A DNA stretch of 64,000 nucleotides from Aequorivita echinoideorum (GTDB lineage: Bacteria > Bacteroidota > Bacteroidia > Flavobacteriales > Flavobacteriaceae): contig NZ_JAHCTB010000001.1 in NCBI RefSeq assembly GCF_018476645.1, positions 558,001 to 622,000 of the forward strand. Direction: 5' to 3'. The notes beneath the pieces were generated by a model that saw only the letters and a list, made by a program, of their open reading frames with translations, did no database searches and was not told the DNA's origin. Shown here in pieces: positions 62,168 to 64,000 of this stretch. The number at the start of each line of letters is the position of its first letter. Positions within the stretch are counted from its first letter, which is position 1. Position numbers and translations under genes: made by a program.

Positions 62168-62407
62168 CTAAACAATTTTAAGGTTGGAACTGTTCCCAAA
62201 CTGTTTGATAATTTCCTCCGCCTGTTCCCAGTCATCCTTGTGGACTTGCAGTTTAATACCGCCCACGGCGTTTGAATAGAATGGAAATACGCTGACCATA
62301 GTTTCATTCAAAAAAACATAACGTATTTCTGCTTGGTCAAAAAGAAGGCGAAGCACGGCATATTCAGCCGGAAAAGTGAAAATTGCTATGGTCTTGAAAT
62401 GTTCCAT
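62168..62407 (-). CDS. DUF2007 family protein
   Basis: 79 residues, a small ferredoxin-like fold typical of DUF2007 (putative signal transducing proteins): FKTIAIFTFPAEYAVLRLLFDQAEIRYVFLNE in pieces, then GIKLQVHKDDWEQAEEII. It is soluble. Function unknown. It lies between the candidate origin and rnr, on the opposite strand to rnr. Confidence 0.85.
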   Translation of the reverse strand: MEHFKTIAIFTFPAEYAVLRLLFDQAEIRYVFLNETMVSVFPFYSNAVGGIKLQVHKDDWEQAEEIIKQFGNSSNLKIV

Positions 62408-62479
62408 TTTAAAAAGAAATGCGCTTTGTACAAGGTACTAAATGTTTGTAAATCATTCTAAGTGATTGCTAGATAAATA

Positions 62480-62487
62480 GTACATTT
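62480..62487 (+). promoter_or_regulatory. -7-like promoter element of rnr
   Basis: TACATTTA has seven of eight matches to TAnnTTTG, 20 nt before the ATG at 62508. Confidence 0.4.
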
Positions 62488-62507
62488 ACCACAATTAGCC
62501 AATAACT

Positions 62508-64000
62508 ATGCCCAGACGTAAAAAGAAGAAAAAACAAAATATAGAAAATCTTTCCCAAACCATACTTGAAATTCTTCGGAAAGACCATTCACAAGCCTAT
62601 ACTTACAAGCAAATTGCCTCAAAACTTAATCTTGACAATCCCAGTAGCCGAAACCATATAATAAAAAAATTGAAGGATTTACAGGGCAAAGGAACCATCA
62701 AGGAAATAGAGCGCGGTAAATATATAATTACCCCATCCCAAAATTACTATACCGGAAAGGTGGATATCGCAGGCCGCGGTCAAGGTTACATAATAGTTGA
62801 AGATCTTGAGGATGATATTTATGTGAAAAATAAAAACCTGAACAAAGCCCTTAACGGAGATATTGTTGAAGTTTACGTTTTCAAACGAAAAAGAGGCGGT
62901 AAGAGTGAAGGTGAGGTAACACAGATACTGGAACGAAAGAGAACAGAGTTTGTTGGCACCATTCAAGTGCAGGAAAATTTTGCTTTCGTGGAGGTTTCGG
63001 ATCATAAAATGTATACGGATATTTTTGTTCCGAAGAATAAAATTAACGGAGCGAAAAATGGCGAAAAGGTTTTGGTGGCAATGGAAGATTGGCCGGAAAG
63101 AGCAGATTCTCCCTACGGAAATGTGTTAAAATCGCTTGGGATGCCGGGCGAGCACAATACCGAAATTCATTCCATATTGGCGCAATATGGCTTGCCCTAT
63201 GATTTTCCGAAGGAAGTGGAAGATTTTGCAAATAAACTGGATACTTCCATTAAAGATTCTGAAATAAAAAACCGAAGGGATATGCGCGAGGTATTGACCT
63301 TCACTATCGATCCTCGGGATGCAAAAGATTTTGACGATGCGCTTTCCTTTGAAAAACTTGAAAATGGAAACTACGAAATAGGAATTCACATTGCAGACGT
63401 TTCGCATTATGTGAAGCCCGGCAACGAGCTGGATGATGAAGCTTACGAGCGTGCCACATCAGTCTATTTGGTGGATAGGGTAGTACCAATGCTTCCAGAA
63501 ATTCTTTCAAACAATGCGTGTTCCCTTCGGCCGAATGAAGAAAAATATACTTTTTCAGCCGTTTTTGAGATTAATAAGAAAGCCGAAGTTTTAAAAAAAT
63601 GGTTTGGCAGAACCGTTATTTACAGTGATGCACGCTTTGCCTACGAAGAGGCGCAACATATCATTGAAAATCCTTCAGAGGAAACCCACATAATTCCTGC
63701 AAAAACTTCTATTACAAATAAAAAACGCGAGGTTGATAATTCTATAGCTGATGCAATTTTGGAAATGGACAGATTGGCAAAAATTCTTCGTCAAAAAAGA
63801 ATGCGTGCCGGTGCCATAAGTTTCGATAAAGTAGAGGTGAAATTTGTCCTGGACGAACAAAACAATCCGGAAGGAGTTTATTTTAAGGAAAGCAAGGATG
63901 CCAATAAACTCATTGAGGAATTTATGCTTTTGGCAAACCGAAGCGTTGCGGAATTTATTGGAAAACAGGAACCAAAGAAAACCTTTGTATACCGCGTGCA
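62508..64000 (+). CDS. rnr: Ribonuclease R (C-terminus beyond window)
   Basis: Open from ATG 62508 to the right edge, 497 complete visible codons; the full enzyme is usually about 720-800 residues. The N-terminus is basic (MPRRKKKKKQN), followed by a winged-helix-like part (TYKQIASKLNLDNPSSRNHI) and cold-shock/S1-like RNA-binding domains. The RNB catalytic domain begins near residue 260: VLTFTIDPRDAKDFDDALSF carries the metal-binding aspartates, then IHIADVSHYVKPG and RVVPMLPEILSNNACSL. It is a 3'-5' exoribonuclease that degrades structured RNA and acts in RNA quality control. The C-terminal S1 domain is off-window. Confidence 0.96.
   Translation, partial: MPRRKKKKKQNIENLSQTILEILRKDHSQAYTYKQIASKLNLDNPSSRNHIIKKLKDLQGKGTIKEIERGKYIITPSQNYYTGKVDIAGRGQGYIIVEDLEDDIYVKNKNLNKALNGDIVEVYVFKRKRGGKSEGEVTQILERKRTEFVGTIQVQENFAFVEVSDHKMYTDIFVPKNKINGAKNGEKVLVAMEDWPERADSPYGNVLKSLGMPGEHNTEIHSILAQYGLPYDFPKEVEDFANKLDTSIKDSEIKNRRDMREVLTFTIDPRDAKDFDDALSFEKLENGNYEIGIHIADVSHYVKPGNELDDEAYERATSVYLVDRVVPMLPEILSNNACSLRPNEEKYTFSAVFEINKKAEVLKKWFGRTVIYSDARFAYEEAQHIIENPSEETHIIPAKTSITNKKREVDNSIADAILEMDRLAKILRQKRMRAGAISFDKVEVKFVLDEQNNPEGVYFKESKDANKLIEEFMLLANRSVAEFIGKQEPKKTFVYRV

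Noticed and set aside
61984-62307. 107-codon minus-strand frame in the candidate origin region
   Set aside because: It overlaps the real DUF2007 gene in another frame and has AT-driven Ile/Lys/Asn-rich composition.
1-64000. CRISPR arrays, prophage or defence island
   Set aside because: No regularly spaced repeats, integrase, capsid or restriction genes were found; the Schlafen-like gene alone does not make a defence locus.

Overview
The window is chromosomal DNA from a marine-type member of the Flavobacteriaceae (Bacteroidota), probably near Aequorivita; the genus is an inference. Evidence for the group: many genes are preceded by the Bacteroidota -7 promoter element TAnnTTTG, usually without a Shine-Dalgarno sequence; lipoproteins and a type IX secretion sorting domain are present; the flavobacterial MoxR/Bat aerotolerance operon is complete; several conserved flavobacterial proteins of unknown function occur; several starts are TTG or GTG. 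No phage, integron, insertion sequence or CRISPR array is visible. Most of the window is housekeeping sequence.

Layout. 1-11.4 kb: a bacterial alpha-2-macroglobulin lipoprotein running off the left edge; a CAP-domain lipoprotein; 3-hydroxyanthranilate dioxygenase and an ALDH7-type aldehyde dehydrogenase; a soluble acyl-ACP desaturase; a PPP phosphatase paired with an AlbA_2 (Schlafen-like) protein; a short-chain dehydrogenase. 11.6-20.7 kb: the operon moxR, DUF58, a 549-residue two-TM protein, batA, batB, batC, batD, batE, with three different short repeats in its gaps. 20.7-23.5 kb: a small exported protein, a SulP transporter and a beta-carbonic anhydrase, suggesting bicarbonate uptake. 23.5-32.9 kb: cvpA, a small conserved gene, pheS, a two-TM miniprotein, an unpaired ABC ATPase, an MDR reductase, a FUSC protein, then a tightly overlapped FAD oxidoreductase-mtgA-GreA-like operon. 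33-38.7 kb: pdxA, DUF177, rpmF, fabH, accB and accC on the minus strand, with ribE divergent from pdxA.

38.7-47.4 kb: a CAT-anticodon tRNA, mce, rbfA, an FtsX/LolC-type permease, a secreted zinc metalloprotease gene broken by a frameshift and an internal stop, a lipoprotein, dusB and an outer-membrane beta-barrel receptor. 47.5-59.8 kb: lepA, two related tiny Cys-containing lipoproteins, a CPA1 antiporter with an RCK domain, an MBL hydrolase, S8 and M1 peptidases, rnpA, a DUF4349 lipoprotein, a CtpA-type S41 protease and a conserved 123-residue protein. 59.75-64 kb: ElaA-type acetyltransferase, CDF metal exporter and rpiB on the minus strand; an AT-rich gap of about 590 bp with DnaA-box-like sites that is a candidate replication origin; a DUF2007 gene; and rnr running off the right edge.

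The observations most worth checking are the candidate oriC (61.6-62.15 kb), the perfect 15-bp inverted repeat covering the haaO start codon, the disrupted T9SS metalloprotease with a homopolymer frameshift, the face-to-face pdxA/ribE promoters, the promoter nested inside a terminator loop at 32.9 kb, and the short repeat families in the gaps of the Bat operon. I found no clearly new multi-gene system.
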